64,000 bases of DNA, from assembly GCA_934047225.1 (NCBI GenBank), contig OW204001.1:9966201-10030200 (forward strand). Direction: 5' to 3'. The position numbers were made by a program, and so were the translations under genes. Numbering within the stretch: the first letter of the stretch is position 1; the number at the start of each line of letters is the position of its first letter. Positions 1-11,035 of the stretch are shown piece by piece. This DNA is from Ypsolopha sequella. Taxonomy: Eukaryota; Arthropoda; Insecta; Lepidoptera; Ypsolophidae. A model generated the notes under the pieces. That model made no database searches. It was given only the letters and a program-made list of their open reading frames with translations, and had not been told where the DNA came from.

Positions 1-91
1 AATAAAACTGCGTGAGTTTCAAGGATTATTATCAGTAACCGTAACGATCCCGAGAATAGCGATACATCACCTCTTCACAAACGCACATCTC

Positions 92-110
92 GCACACACA
101 CACACACACA
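92..110. repeat. (AC)n microsatellite
   Basis: A run of about nine AC units, read directly from the sequence. Nothing coding is visible around it. Confidence 0.9.
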
Positions 111-1036
111 TCAACACTCTTTAAAATGAGCTGAGTATAACATCATTTGTGTTTAAATAAAATTAATCTAAATTCCTTTTTTTCTTAAAATGTATTCGTA
201 TATAGCTTAAATTATAGTCTTAAGATAAGGTAAAATATTTTTTTTCAAGTCTTATGTTTTTGAGAAAGAGCCTAGTTTTCCACATCACAAGGAAACTTTC
301 AGTGGAAATTAGTGTTTTAATATTAATTGTAACCTACTGTCTTAAATAAATAAATTATTATATTCTATTCTAATAAAGCAGATCTCGAAAGGTTTCTGTG
401 GGAAGAAGCTTCAAAGTACGATTTTTGTATTCGAAGATGAATCGCAGTTTAAGACGAACATTTTATTCTTAGAAAGACATACATACGAGGGGACGAACAG
501 ACGGTCGGATAAACGGATAAAGACTCACTGTAATAGTCCCTTTTGACCCTTTAGGTATACATTCGAAAAAAATATTCAAACAATACAAACCAGTCTTTTG
601 TTGAACTTTTTTTCTGTAAGTGTTTTCACCTACTGATAGAAATAAACAACTTATTTTTATATAACGAATATAATAGTATATTTATATATTTCTTCGTATT
701 ATGTACAAGTATCTGATGGCGCGTGGATGACAGTGACAGGGGGGCGCAGCTGTGAAACAAAGAGCATGGTAGCGGTAATACTTTATATTCTCTGGTAGCA
801 GTGTTAGTTCCGATTTTGGACACAACCAATCCACGCACCATAATATTCTTGTAGCACTGTATTTCTGCCATCTTGTATCACTAAAAAATTCTGTCACACG
901 TCAAGTTTCGCAAACGTTTCGCTGATGTTATGTCATGTAACGCTTTTTTATGCCTTATACTGGTGCTACTGTGGCTTTTGTGAGAAAAGAGTTTATATAC
1001 CTAGAGATGAAATCATAAACGACACCGACAGATAGA
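111..1036. other. AT-rich stretch without recognised gene
   Basis: No coding potential I trust. Around 486-557 the text (acgaacagacgg, then cccttttgaccctttaggtatac) resembles a worn 3' half of the GACA/GTCY class of lepidopteran repeats. Two overlapping minus-strand frames of 71-81 codons (626-897) lie in repeat-like sequence and look accidental. Confidence 0.5.
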
Positions 1037-1042
1037 GTGAGA

Positions 1043-1340
1043 TGCAAACGTACGCGATATGGTATAAAGAAAGATTTATTTCAGTTTCGAATATTTGAAA
1101 ATTTGAATTTATTATCTTATTACATATATTTTCAAACACTTAAAAATAAAACTTACCTAAAACAAAGCACTAACCTAAATAAAACCCTTATAAAACCTAT
1201 ACCTTACAAAAATTTGAATTTGTATTTGAATTTCAGTTTCCGCGCACAGAGCGTTATTTTATATGCATGCAAACATACGCGATATGGTGCAAAGACGGAT
1301 TCATTTCAGTATCGAATATTTGAGAATTTGAATTTGAATT
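1043..1340 (+). repeat. Direct repeat pair, about 70 bp, period 224
   Basis: The segment at 1043-1110 (tgcaaacgtacgcgatatgg onwards) recurs at 1267-1340 with a few substitutions. Both copies end in aatatttga, then aatttgaattt. The pair makes an open frame of 134 codons (1037-1441) whose two halves repeat each other, so that frame reflects the duplication and not a gene. Likely part of an unclassified dispersed repeat. Confidence 0.7.
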
Positions 1341-1533
1341 TAAGTTTTTTGGGCGCAAAGGATGTTATTTTTACGGCAGAATTGTGTAGTGACGTTTATG
1401 TTTATTATGGAGTGAGCCAAGTGTATTTCTTTATTACCTGAATAAGCCCTATTAACACATTAAATGTTGTTGTAACACGTTAAAACCTTATATTCTGTAG
1501 ACCAGCTCAAGACCCGAGCGTGTTATATTATGT

Positions 1534-1584
1534 GTACCTAGTACTACCTAGTACCTAGTACCTAGTACCTAGTACCTAGTGTAC
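1534..1584. repeat. 7-bp tandem repeat, unit CCTAGTA
   Basis: About six consecutive CCTAGTA units with a slightly disturbed first and last unit. It is a minisatellite visible by eye. Confidence 0.9.
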
Positions 1585-1873
1585 CTATACAAGATTCCAC
1601 CAGTGTCGATGTAATATCAGGAAGAGTTCTGCAGGTCCACTTTTCAGGCCTACAGCAATCGTAATAAAGTCTAAAACTGCGCCTGCGCAATTTTTTCCAC
1701 TGGTACTTGAAAATTCGCTTCATTTAGCACTGTTCATGAATTTTGGAATGTGATCTCGTTGTTATTATTTACGATATGACTGAATGGGTTTTGAAGTAAC
1801 TTGTGGATATTATTTTTTAAATAAACGATGCATGTTCTAACGCTAGCATATTAAATAGAAAACGGCTAAGGAA

Positions 1874-2536
1874 CCTAAACTCCGGCCGTTCATTCGAGAG
1901 AATGGTGACGTTTGCAAATGTCAGGGGATAAAACCTTTTTTTTACTGTTTTGCATTTCAATATTTTATATTTATCATGATGATTTTAGGGTAGATTGTAT
2001 ATCGTTAAAAGGTCCCATTTGTTAATAAAAAGTATTTTTGTCGTATATATTTTCCACTTCCTAGTACAAAACTTAATGAATCAGCTGACTCAATTTCTAC
2101 GTAAAAGTCAAAAAAAGCGCAAAAAATATTATTTTTGGCGAAAAGTTGTCTATTAGCGATACTGTCAAGTTATTTTTGTCAAATCAGCAATCATAATGCC
2201 TGCAGTATGAATCCTCGACTTTTTGAATCGACATTTCAGAAAAAGGTTTATAATATCTGCGGTGTAAGGCAGTGTTGTCGTATTATAAAACTGATATACC
2301 TTAAAAAATAATAAGATCGTATATATATTCTATTCCAGGGTTTTTATTTATAAAAAAAGTTTAAATAATCATGATTTGGATTTATTTCATCCCATTTGTT
2401 GTACCGTTGATATTTTTTGAACGTGCCTTTATTTATTTTTGTCGTGAAGAAGCTCTTGTTGACTTGTAGTATTTTTTCGAGATATCGCCACACTCCATCT
2501 GTCATCATTCTCTCGAATTAACGGCAGCAGTTTAGG
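1874..2536. mobile_element. Non-autonomous DNA element, 663 bp, inverted ends
   Basis: The left end CCTAAACTCCGGCCGTTCAT and the right end (reverse complement CCTAAACTGCTGCCGTTAAT) match over about 36 bp with a few mismatches, running into TTCGAGAGAATG on both sides. The interior is AT-rich without an open frame, as expected for a MITE or deletion derivative of a DNA transposon. No clear target-site duplication was seen, so the superfamily is unknown. Confidence 0.75.
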
Positions 2537-2882
2537 CAACATTATGTGTTTAGTTTTTACTAAGAATTTACAATTTATTGACCTTACACAAACTGAAAAA
2601 GAAAGTTATTGAAACAATGAAAGAAATAAATTTCCATGTTTGAATACTTGGCGATTTATCCATCATTAATTAACATTATACCTCTGCAGTACAGCAATGC
2701 AGAAAGAAAAGAAAATCTGGATGTGTGGAACTCCGAATCGGGATAGTAGCTCACTGTAAAGTGGGTATCTATAGATTTCATTGCATTTTGGGAAAGCACG
2801 AGTAAATTCGCGAGTTTTGATGAGACCTGGATAGCTCAGATTATATATTTTTATTGCGAAATCCATCGCTTTGAATACTCTA

Positions 2883-3012
2883 ATTATTATCAGAGTGCAT
2901 TACTAACTATAAATCAGTTAGAAACAAATTTAAAAGCAAAAATCTTTTTGAAAAAAATCCTTGGTCCAGGATTTGAACCTGCGACCTCCTTTTCCTGCTG
3001 CTACCGAGGTTC
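2883..3012 (-). mobile_element. tRNA-derived SINE copy
   Basis: On the minus strand the head reads CCTCGGTAGC and is followed by GGTCGCAGGTTCAAATCC, which contains a good RNA polymerase III B box (GGTTCAAATCC). The tail continues to GTAATGCACTC. The same tail sequence recurs at 27727-27846 and twice at 28048-28129, and the same head at 44997. This is a SINE and not a working tRNA, because the acceptor arms do not pair. Confidence 0.65.
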
Positions 3013-3040
3013 GTATCATGTAAGCAGGAGGTCGCAGGTT
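2979..3040. repeat. Inverted repeat at the SINE head
   Basis: CCTGCGACCTCC at the SINE head is repeated in inverse orientation as GGAGGTCGCAGG about 30 bp further on. It suggests a second, inverted SINE fragment or a snap-back copy. Confidence 0.6.
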
Positions 3041-3339
3041 TCAGTTCAATCTTATACTCATAATGTGTGAAAATCGCGAAAGTTTAAAGTTTACTAAGTT
3101 TAAACAGTCAGCCATTTTGTGTTTTCTGCGAACATACATAAGTACAAGGTCGCAAGGTTTCGCTATATTAGCAATTCGTTATTTACTGTGCGTTATCGAA
3201 TTACAGCATCAAAAATGGAGTCTAGACGGCATTAATTATCATATCATTTCATTGTTCAACCCATTATGGCTACATAGATAGCCACTTTGGGACATTTTAC
3301 GACTTACTTTACGCGCTTTTCCATAATAGGCCTAACCGG

Positions 3340-3696
3340 TCGGCCATAGCTTCAGGCTTCTGGCGGCGCTTCTTGCTGCGCTTCCAGGCGGTTTTTGCGA
3401 CGGGCTTTGCCCTGCCACGACACCCGTCGGCGCCTTCCACCGCATCGGATGTATAGCACGCTCGCTCGCTCAAAGCGCTCGATACTAGGTTCGTTCCGTG
3501 CGCTCGATCATTCGTGCGGCTCCCCGCCTCCCCGCACACCGCCGTTGAGAGAGCGCAAGTCACTCAAAGCCGGACAAGACGCGCGAGATGCGGCCCATGG
3601 CCGGCCCTATACAACTTCATACATTTGTTCTCTCCGCCGGTGCCGTCGCAAGAAGAACCGCTTGGCGCGCCTCTCGAAGCCTGAAGCTATGGCCGA
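3340..3696. mobile_element. GC-rich island bounded by 21-bp perfect inverted repeats
   Basis: Positions 3340-3360 and 3676-3696 are perfect reverse complements (core GGCCATAGCTTCAGGC). The 357 bp between them are strongly GC- and CpG-rich, unlike the AT-rich surroundings. Open frames on both strands (minus 3309-3563, plus 3395-3742) overlap each other, which is what high GC produces by chance. I read it as a non-autonomous mobile element or transferred GC-rich repeat. No domain was recognised. Confidence 0.6.
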
Positions 3697-3981
3697 GGGG
3701 CAAAACGTTCTTTTTAGGTTTGGCGGCACAAAAACAAATTAACCCTTTAAAATCATTGTGTTGTTCGTTTGTCTTTCTGTACAGTCGCCTGCAGTTCAGT
3801 TGTAAACGATTATAACGGCTATGACATCGCAATAAGAACTGCTAATAGGTAGATAGATAAGCCAGCTATTTAAAGTTAATGCCAAAAAGTAGCCAGTCGA
3901 GAGAAAAAAAATCTTTTATATATTTCAATGTAGTGAAAATTTTAAGAATATTATTATGATGTCTATGAATGATAAGTAACA
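3697..3981. other. Unassigned spacer
   Basis: AT-rich spacer between the GC island and the next inverted-repeat element. Nothing recognised. Confidence 0.5.
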
Positions 3982-4215
3982 GAATGAGCGTTTTTCTCGT
4001 TGTTTTTTTTTTCTTAGTTCTTAGCTTTCCTCCAGATGTCTCTGTCCATGTCACCATAGATAAAATGTGTTTCGTAACAATCAACGTCAAAGTTGTTTTT
4101 CGTTTGTTTGGAATCGGTGCATATTTTGTCTTTGATTCTGTTGCTAAAGAATACGACAGTGCCATCTAGGAATCTTCTGTAACAATAAATTTGAGATAAG
4201 AAAAAACGCTCATTC
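3982..4215. mobile_element. MITE, 234 bp, ends GAATGAGCG
   Basis: The left end GAATGAGCGTTTTTCTC is mirrored by AAAAAACGCTCATTC on the right. An open frame of 66 codons (3969-4169) lies inside and is probably fortuitous. No target-site duplication was recognised. Confidence 0.65.
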
Positions 4216-4428
4216 CAAATAGTGTTCTTATTTACTGACTTTACTCACAAATAAAAAACCAAAAATCATTGCTTAGAATCTTGTAACAAATGTCTGTGAA
4301 TCTTGAGGAGAAAATTGGAAGATGGAAAGAAGGTTTCATAGCACACAGATCCTAAAATTATGGAGTAATTATTTCTATTAAGGCGATTAGTTTCGCCAAA
4401 TTAGCAGCTCGGTATTTGTCGGTACGAA

Positions 4429-4815
4429 TATCGACGGAAACGATATTGAAATAACGTTCATATCAGCTTGAATTGCATAGTGGCTGTTACGACGCTCGCT
4501 GCGTCCTTGATAAGGCAAAATAGGAGAAAATTATACTTTTCACATGGACGTGATTGTTTTATTGAATAGTCCTATGTTATGTTTATATTTATGAAGTTTA
4601 CCTATTAATCAAATGATAAATAAATTAAATTTCGGATCCGTTTTTAAAGGGCAGGTAGCCACCAACAACATTAAGACAACCTAAGTCCGTAAAATATCGA
4701 CAGAAACTAGATTGAAATAACGTTCATATCAATGCGCACTGCATTACGACGTCGTCGCTGGGTCTCCGGATAGCGCATAATAGGAGAAAATAATATTTTT
4801 CACATGGACGCGATA
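4429..4815 (+). repeat. Direct repeat pair, about 125 bp, period about 265
   Basis: Copies at 4429-4555 and 4694-4815 share ATATCGACRGAAA, then ATTGAAATAACGTTCATATC, then AATAGGAGAAAAT and CACATGGACG. A third, inverted copy of the first part lies near 60145-60200 (ATATGAACGTTACTTTCAAT). It is a dispersed repeat of unknown class. Confidence 0.75.
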
Positions 4816-5041
4816 GACAGAAAAAAAAATTCTGAAATGATTTTTCTAAGCAATATTTTCCTTGTATTTTGGAGCAAGAACCAGACAAATACCATAGTAG
4901 GTTTCAAATAAATAATAAATTTTACTTAATTTTAGTCTAAAAACAGCTTGACTTTGATCAATATTTTCATGCTGTTTTTTATACGAGCGAAAAATTTCCT
5001 AAAATTAAAGTTGTTTTTTATAGTTTAACTATTATTTAACC

Positions 5042-5216
5042 CAAAATTTTTGAAATTGTAATTTACAGAAACCAATAGAAACTTTGCAATGGCAGCATAC
5101 ACAATACATAGGTAATAAGGTTTTGTTGAATAACTATTGAGTGAATTTTGAATTTAAGTGTTCTGTTTTGATTAATTAGGAAAATGCGGGTTTTTCACAA
5201 TCCGGCTGCGAAACCG
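5042..5216 (+). repeat. Dispersed repeat A (ends CACAATCCGGCTGCGAAACC)
   Basis: This repeat contains GGCAGCATACACAATACATA and AATAAGGTTTTGTTGAATAA and ends with GGGTTTTTCACAATCCGGCT, then GCGAAACCGCTC. Related copies lie at 16162-16296, 36452-36683 (with inverted ends), 61278-61342 (inverted) and 62396-62432. The paired ends of the 36.5-kb copy suggest that the family is an inverted-repeat DNA element. Confidence 0.75.
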
Positions 5217-5816
5217 CTCTTAAGGTGGTTTTTTTGTGTAGAGGGAGAAAGTAACAAGTGGACTTTGAGTACATAATACAGGTGGTTTTTGTATATAGAT
5301 AACTTAGCTCTGTGGGCCTTTCCATGAATATATTTACAAAGTAAATAATATCTGCTACATGCAGAGTATAAAATAATGCTTATATTTAACTTATGGATAT
5401 GTACGAGTATTAGTAATACATTTTCAATATTCCGTTAAACTTCCCACCGCGCCTTTTTAAATTGGTTTTATGGCAATAAACAGTACGGAGATCGAGCAAA
5501 ATATAAACAGTCATAAAATTTCTAGACAGCCCCATTTACTGGTAAGTGAAATTGCTCTTTCTTTGAAAACAATACTAAATTAAATTTGACTAGTTTATAC
5601 AATACTGTTTGCCGGTAGATGAAATAAAAATAGCAGTAGTTGTTTTACAAAACACCTAAAAGATTTTCAGCCGTTTTACAAAATGAAAGTACTTTAACAC
5701 ACAAAATTGAACACACGTTATGCGTTATTTTAATGCGAAGCGGGTCAACGTTAAGCGGTTTTGAAATTGAACGTTGGATTGTAAATTTTAGTGGAATTGT
5801 TTAAAAACTACAGAGG
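5217..5816. other. AT-rich spacer
   Basis: No gene or clear repeat boundary recognised. Confidence 0.5.
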
Positions 5817-5910
5817 TTGCCTCATTCCACTCCGCTTCGCTGGGCTCCCGAATTTGTGATCACAAGCAACCTAACACGCTCTTCCCCGCTTCGCTCTTCA
5901 TCGCACCTGT
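5817..5910 (+). repeat. Dispersed repeat B, uninterrupted copy
   Basis: It reads CCACTCCGCTTCGCTGGGCT, then, after about 30 bp, CCTAACACGCTCTTCCCCGC. The same two blocks at 14456-14489 and 14749-14812 are split by a 259-bp MITE, so this copy shows the empty-site arrangement. Related pieces lie at 37620-37690 and within 38211-38355. Confidence 0.7.
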
Positions 5911-6518
5911 TTTAGTATTTTTCTTGAGAAACTTTTTCCATTACGACTAAACGTGGATAGCAGCATTATCAAAAGTAACGCAATGACAATACAACTGTAC
6001 ATCGTTTAGCTGTTTTACTAAACAGAGCTGTTCTGACAAACACCTAGTGGTTTTGTAAAACAACTTACACAATCCGACTTCGTAATATTTACCTACAATT
6101 GTCACATTATCAGGCTATCATTGTCTTGAATACTTAGGATCAATAAAACAAAACTTGTTTCACGAGATGGGCTCATAGGAACTTGATTGGAAAAAATTAC
6201 AAACACCTGCAAGCTTACATTTAACTGGCTAAGAAGAAAGGAGAACTTTAACGAGGAGATTTTCAAATCTAACATTATAAAACGTTTGTTATTCCTAAAT
6301 AACAACGTTAAAACTAACCTTAGAATGTGTGTGGTATTGTTTTTAGAAACATACATAGCACTCATTACTACTTAAAACTTTCAAAATTATCTATAACCGT
6401 TATTTTTTTTACATCTACTTTCAAATTCATGCATATTTTTTATGACGATTTTTTTTATATATTTATAATTCCTGGTTTTTAACTAAACACTTGTACAATT
6501 TGTATCGTGCATTTATTG
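5911..6518. other. AT-rich spacer
   Basis: Two opposed frames of 62-87 codons (6102-6375) shadow each other. Neither shows a recognisable domain. Confidence 0.45.
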
Positions 6519-7017
6519 TATGAGTACACTTCCCAACCGGTTTCGGAAATTAATCAATCTTCAGGGGATTCAACAGATTTATTTATACATATAAACATAT
6601 AATAAAGTATATTTAAATATTATTTCACGAGCCATAAACGACAATCATAGGTCAACCAACAGGTGGTAGAGCTGATGCCGGGCTCGACTGTGGAGGTACC
6701 ACCATCTTACTGGGAGACCCCCTCGAAGTAATTCGGGGGAGAGTAAGAGGACCGATGGATGGCGGTATATCCATCCCTAATAGCCGGGCCTTATATGGAA
6801 CAGACTGGTGACGGGCAGTGGCGTCACTGGTGCGAGGGTTCCAGCACCGCGCTCACCAACCCGCCTGCCCAGCGTGTGTGAGTATGGGCAATTCTTTTAG
6901 GGTGACCGCCGGGAGTGGCAAAGTCCTGGAAAGGCTTATGTCCAGCCGTGGACGAACTAGGCTGATGGATGGATGGATAGGTCAACATTATTCAACAATG
7001 AGGGAAGTGTACTCATA
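6519..7017. mobile_element. Inverted-repeat element interrupted by a SINE-like insertion
   Basis: A 16-bp perfect inverted repeat (TATGAGTACACTTCCC at 6519-6534, its complement at 7002-7017) flanks the SINE-like element at 6657-6976. Without the insert and one copy of its target duplication the outer element would be about 170 bp. That the outer repeat is a transposon is inferred. Confidence 0.55.
6657..6976 (+). mobile_element. SINE-like retroelement with LINE-type (GATG)n tail
   Basis: It starts near CAGGTGGTAGAGCTGATGCC and ends with CTTATGTCCAGCCGTGGACG, then GATGGATGGATGG. That tail is the familiar insect RTE-type LINE 3' end (a protein ending in ...VDELG). The element is flanked by the direct repeat ATAGGTCAAC at 6647-6656 and 6977-6986, a 10-bp target-site duplication. 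A second full copy lies on the minus strand at 57531-57875. It is non-autonomous, with no full-length frame, and presumably moved by an RTE-type LINE. Confidence 0.8.
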
Positions 7018-7805
7018 TAAAATATTCATGAAATTTGTACCAGATGTAAACATCAAGATGCTTGTCCATGTTTTACAAAGTGCCGACAATCGCAATATTT
7101 TACTTTTTATACTTGAGCTTTTTATAGATCACGTCGAAGTAATTCCACTAGGGAAATATACAATTCGGAAAAAGTGGAATGTTGACACACATACAACACA
7201 CACACATAACTTAGATAACGTGTACTTACACCTATTCGCCCTTAAACTTTTTAATAATAGGTCTTTACATATGAAATTTCCGAAATTTTCTTACAGATTC
7301 ATGAGTTTCTAATTCCTGTAATTCAATAGCTATTTCAATTATTTGTTTTTTGTTTGAATTTTGATTTCAAGGTTTTACATCTACGTATTAAAATTTGATT
7401 TTATTTTCAGTTTGGTTATAAAAATTAAATCTTCAAAAACAGTTAGTCCTAAAAGCCATCCATTGCCATTATAAGATTCTTAATAATTTTTTACAGTTGA
7501 CACTTATCAAAAATTAAATTAATGTTAGCTTAATGTTGTCTCATTCATACACATGAAACAATCACATAATTTGGATTTGTCATTCCTAAAAAAAAATGCA
7601 AAAATTTCAATACTGAAAACTGAGTTTCCTTGAAATTCTCTATAAAAAATGGCAGTTTCGTCATAATCTCAATTACTAGTGTAACACGTCACATAATATG
7701 ATAGTTGTTTCAGCTGTTTTGCAGATAGATGGACAAACGAACACAAAAGTATCGCTCCCTGGAAAGTTTCTTCCCTAACTTTTCGTACTCGTAATACATA
7801 CTGTA
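7018..7805. other. Unassigned AT-rich stretch
   Basis: An open frame of 164 codons (6818-7312) begins inside the SINE-like insert and runs into this stretch, so it is chimeric and unlikely to be a gene. The phrase agtgccgacaatcgcaa near 7080 belongs to a dispersed repeat also present near 28515 and 58460. Confidence 0.5.
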
Positions 7806-7956
7806 GTCGATTCCGAAGGATTTAATTTTAGTTTTAGTGCTGTCAAAACTAAAATGATTCCAAAGTAATTTAGCTTCTGTTCCTAACATTTAAGGACCAA
7901 TTTAGAATGAAGAAAATTTAGTATTAAAACTAAAATTAAACCCTTTAGAATCGGCT
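7806..7956. mobile_element. Foldback MITE, about 150 bp
   Basis: The left arm (CGATTCCGAAGGATTTAATT, then TTAGTTTTAG) is mirrored by CTAAAATTAAACCCTTTAGA followed by ATCGG on the right. Arms of about 35 bp with several mismatches enclose a shorter inner inverted repeat. It is non-coding. Confidence 0.7.
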
Positions 7957-8529
7957 TTAATTTATTTTATTTTATTAATTTTATTTTGTTTAGAAAGCTT
8001 ACAGCCAAGTTAATATTTAATGACAATTGGTTGATGGGTATTTACAAGCCATTAACAACTTTTCAGATTTGGGTTAAAACAAATATTTAGGTTAATAGTG
8101 ACTTAAAAATAAAAACTTAATAATAAACACTCCATAAATAGAACGAAAAATGGATATAGTTTTTCATATTTACATGAATAAGTTTACGTGGATTATTGTT
8201 ACATGTATACATGGAAAAGAAAAACAGTGATACTTTAATTAAATTAATATTGTGAAGTGCCAAATGACAAAAACAATAAATAATATAATATGTAGTCATG
8301 GCTACGTCTGTCTTGTTCTAAAATGGTCATAAATTCTTTTGGCCTAAGTTGGCAACACCCACACATCTTCCCACTTACATCTTCAACAAAAGAAACGTCC
8401 CACACACGAGTAATATACTCGTGGACATGTTAACCATGAACCTAGAGCATGAACAACGCCAGACTTTCGAAGATTATTTATGTAAAATAAACTAAATTCC
8501 TTAGAAATGAGAAAACCATACATAAACTA
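7957..8529. other. AT-rich spacer
   Basis: Nothing recognised. One 60-codon frame (8117-8299, minus) is AT-driven. Confidence 0.5.
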
Positions 8530-8684
8530 CTAGCACGGGCATGTATTATACATATAAACCTTCCTCTTGAATCACTCTATCTATTAAAAAAACGATCAAA
8601 ATCCGTTGCGTAGTTTTAAAGATCTAAGCATACAAAGGGACAGACAGACAGTGGGAAGCGACTTTGTTTTATACTATGTAGTGA
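8530..8684 (-). mobile_element. Helitron-like non-autonomous fragment
   Basis: On the minus strand it begins TCACTACATAGTATAAAACA and ends CTAG at 8530-8533, fitting the Helitron pattern (5' TC, 3' CTRR). Internal text such as AATCCGTTGCGTAGTTTTAA and a short GACA run is common in lepidopteran repeats of this type (recalled, not checked). No Rep/helicase coding is present. Confidence 0.5.
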
Positions 8685-9040
8685 TATAACCATATATCAA
8701 ATATAACATTTTATATTATTTTGTCTAGAAGTTTATAAATTGTATGCAGTTTCGATAAAAACTGCAGCAGTTGTAACAAGTGGACAAAAATATATGACAA
8801 AAATATTACGAGAAATAAGGGTAAACTTTAACGTCTGTGGGTAAACTTGGAATTTTCTTGCTTCATTTCTGTATATCAAAATTAAATTTAGGAAAAACCA
8901 CATCACTATTTGTATCATGTAGATTACTATGTATTTTTATTATATTAAAAATGATATAGTTACCCTATAAAATGGTTACAAAGTTACACAGTTCAAGGTC
9001 GTGGACGTTGGGAGAAGCCTTAAGCTCTAGATCCATTTTT
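8685..9040. other. AT-rich spacer
   Basis: No gene or repeat recognised. Confidence 0.5.
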
Positions 9041-9329
9041 AGGGTTCCGTACCCAAAGGGTAACCAATGGGACCCTATTACTAAGACTCCGCTGTCCGTC
9101 TGTCTGTCCGTCTGTCCGTCTGTCACCAGGCTGTATCTCATGAACCGTGATAGTTAGACAGTTGAAATTTTCACAAATGAAGTATTTCTGTTGCCGCTAT
9201 AACAAAAAATACTAAAAAACGGAATAAAATAAATATTTAAGGGGGCTCCCATACAACAGACATGTTTTTTTGCCGTTTTTATAGATAATACGGAACCCTT
9301 CGTGCGAGAGTCCGACTCGTACTTAATCA
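9041..9329 (+). mobile_element. GTCY-microsatellite MITE, near-complete copy
   Basis: The left end AGGGTTCCGTACC pairs with the right terminal TACGGAACCCT. The copy carries CCTATTACTAAGACTCCGCT, then (GTCY)n, then CAGGCTGTATCTCATGAACC. It continues past the inverted end into GAGTCCGACTCGTACTT. This family is known from Lepidoptera as MITE-like elements with a hitchhiking (GTCY)n microsatellite (recalled). There is no open frame of its own, and mobilisation in trans is inferred. Other copies are at 12648, 13536, 15832, 16452, 35118 and 54232. Confidence 0.85.
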
Positions 9330-9846
9330 CCTAGTAATCGTCGGTGAAAAGTAAGCGTACGAGTATGGACTTTGACTTGCGCTCCAGTCATACTCACCTC
9401 TGACACCATCGCAGGGGTTCATGTCGTGGCGATATATTTATGCAGCATACGATAATGTTTCAAGTTCGAGTCTGACGCATCTCACGCTGCTGCGAAGCCT
9501 TATCAAGAACAAGCAGTCAGTTAGTAGCAATTTGATTTCAATGTCAACCCTATTAGATCGGGAGCAAAGCGAGAAAATTTACCTTATCACACGTGGAATA
9601 GCTAGATTTCGATGCGGTTCCATGTTTGGAAAATCTAGAACCAGTTTAATGAAAATAAGTACGCAATAGTAACGAGCGTAAGTGTGACAGCACCTTAGGG
9701 AGAAGCGGGCTACGAAAAAAATACAATTTTTGAATATATGAATAAAATCATGGTAATATGTGTTAACGTAAAGATCACGGGAAAAATAAAACGGTTGAGC
9801 AATTCACAAAAAAAAATATAAAATTAAATTTATCATCCACAATTAC
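9330..9846. other. Unassigned stretch
   Basis: An 82-codon frame (9421-9669, plus) is present without recognisable motif. The coding case is weak. Confidence 0.4.
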
Positions 9847-9890
9847 GGTACCCTAGGTATGCGAGTCTGACTCACACTTGGCCGGTTTTA
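9847..9890 (+). repeat. Fragment of the GTCY MITE right end
   Basis: It reads GGTACCCTAGGTATGCGAGT, then CTGACTCACACTTGGCCGG, which matches the outer right end of the GTCY family in degenerate form. Confidence 0.55.
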
Positions 9891-9984
9891 TTTTTTCAGT
9901 TCTTGCATCTGGTTTTCTGAATCTTGTATTTAGTATTGGATTTCCCAACGCCCACTTCACCTTGATGCTTTCAGAAAGAAAAGT

Positions 9985-10470
9985 AATATTCAACTCAATT
10001 TCTTCTGAAATACACAAGTATCAGATATGTGGTGCAGCGTTATTTTTCCGTTGCAATTGGGTATTTCTTTTTTCTGAGCACCCGTCCTAAGTTTTTCTGT
10101 TGCAGTTTGTTATTTATAAGTAAGTAAGCATCGTCCGTAGCTGGAAATCGTGTGCAAGATAAAAACGTGATATTGCATAAACAAAACGTTAAAGGTAATA
10201 GCTTTTAGTCACTATGTTTATACTGAAAATGAAAAGTCAACTCAATTTCCTATGAATAACACGAGTATCAGATTTGTGGTGTAGCGTTATTTTTCAGTTG
10301 CAATTGGGTAATACTTTTTCTTGAACTCCCGTCCTAAGTTTTTCTATTGCAGTTTGTTATTTATAGTAAGAAAGCATTGTCCGTAGCTGGAACTCGTATG
10401 CAAGATGAAAACGTGATATTGCATAAACAAAACGTGAAAGCTTTTAGTCACTATATTTATACTGAAAACT
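9985..10470 (+). repeat. Tandem duplication, two units of about 247 bp
   Basis: CAACTCAATTTC at 9991 recurs at 10238. Both units run through GTTATTTTTC, then GTTGCAATTGGGTA, then CCGTCCTAAGTTTTTCT, GCAGTTTGTTATTTAT, TCCGTAGCTGGAA and CGTGATATTGCATAAACAAA. Divergence of several percent shows that the duplication is not very recent. Confidence 0.85.
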
Positions 10471-11035
10471 ACACAACGGTGCACGATTTTCTTATAATTA
10501 CTATTTGACATTGAATTTAAATTTAAACATTTCAAGTTTCTGGGTACTCTTTTGTGTTTGTTAGTGACTTCACCCATCCTTATGTATGAGTAGGTAATTA
10601 AGTAATTAATTAATAACTAATTTTGATCGACATTTTAAAATGTTCTAATACCTACCTTCACTTATTTTTATATAGACCTTTATTTTATTATTTGTTAATC
10701 CTAATACATTGTAAATGATATTCTTACTATTCTGTACCTGTGACATTACTAAAATTTTCATTTTTCTTTATTATTTAATTCAATTTATTCTATTTTATTT
10801 TTCTATCTTCACTTGCATTATGTAAAATTTCAAATTAATTTTTAAGTAGTAAAAATATGAATTAATTAAGTTTAAGGTTAAAATTGTTATAAAGGCTTAT
10901 TATTATAATTATATATATTTATCATATCTCAGGACTATGTTGATGTGCTAGTGGACTGAGTAACTAGGACTTTTGAACGAACTATGGCACCTGTCCGACC
11001 TATGTGAATGAATAACACGGACATATGGGCAGGCA
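10471..11035. other. Very AT-rich spacer
   Basis: A low-complexity TTTATT-rich stretch with nothing recognised. Confidence 0.5.

Noticed and set aside
1037..1441. 134-codon frame as a gene with internal protein repeats.
   Set aside because: The repeats come from a DNA-level direct duplication of a dispersed repeat, and chance can give this length.
3309..3742. Overlapping 84- and 115-codon frames as genes.
   Set aside because: Frames open on both strands at once in a GC-rich island are a composition effect.
6818..7312. 164-codon frame as a gene.
   Set aside because: It starts in the middle of a SINE-like insertion and crosses its target duplication into flanking repeat DNA.
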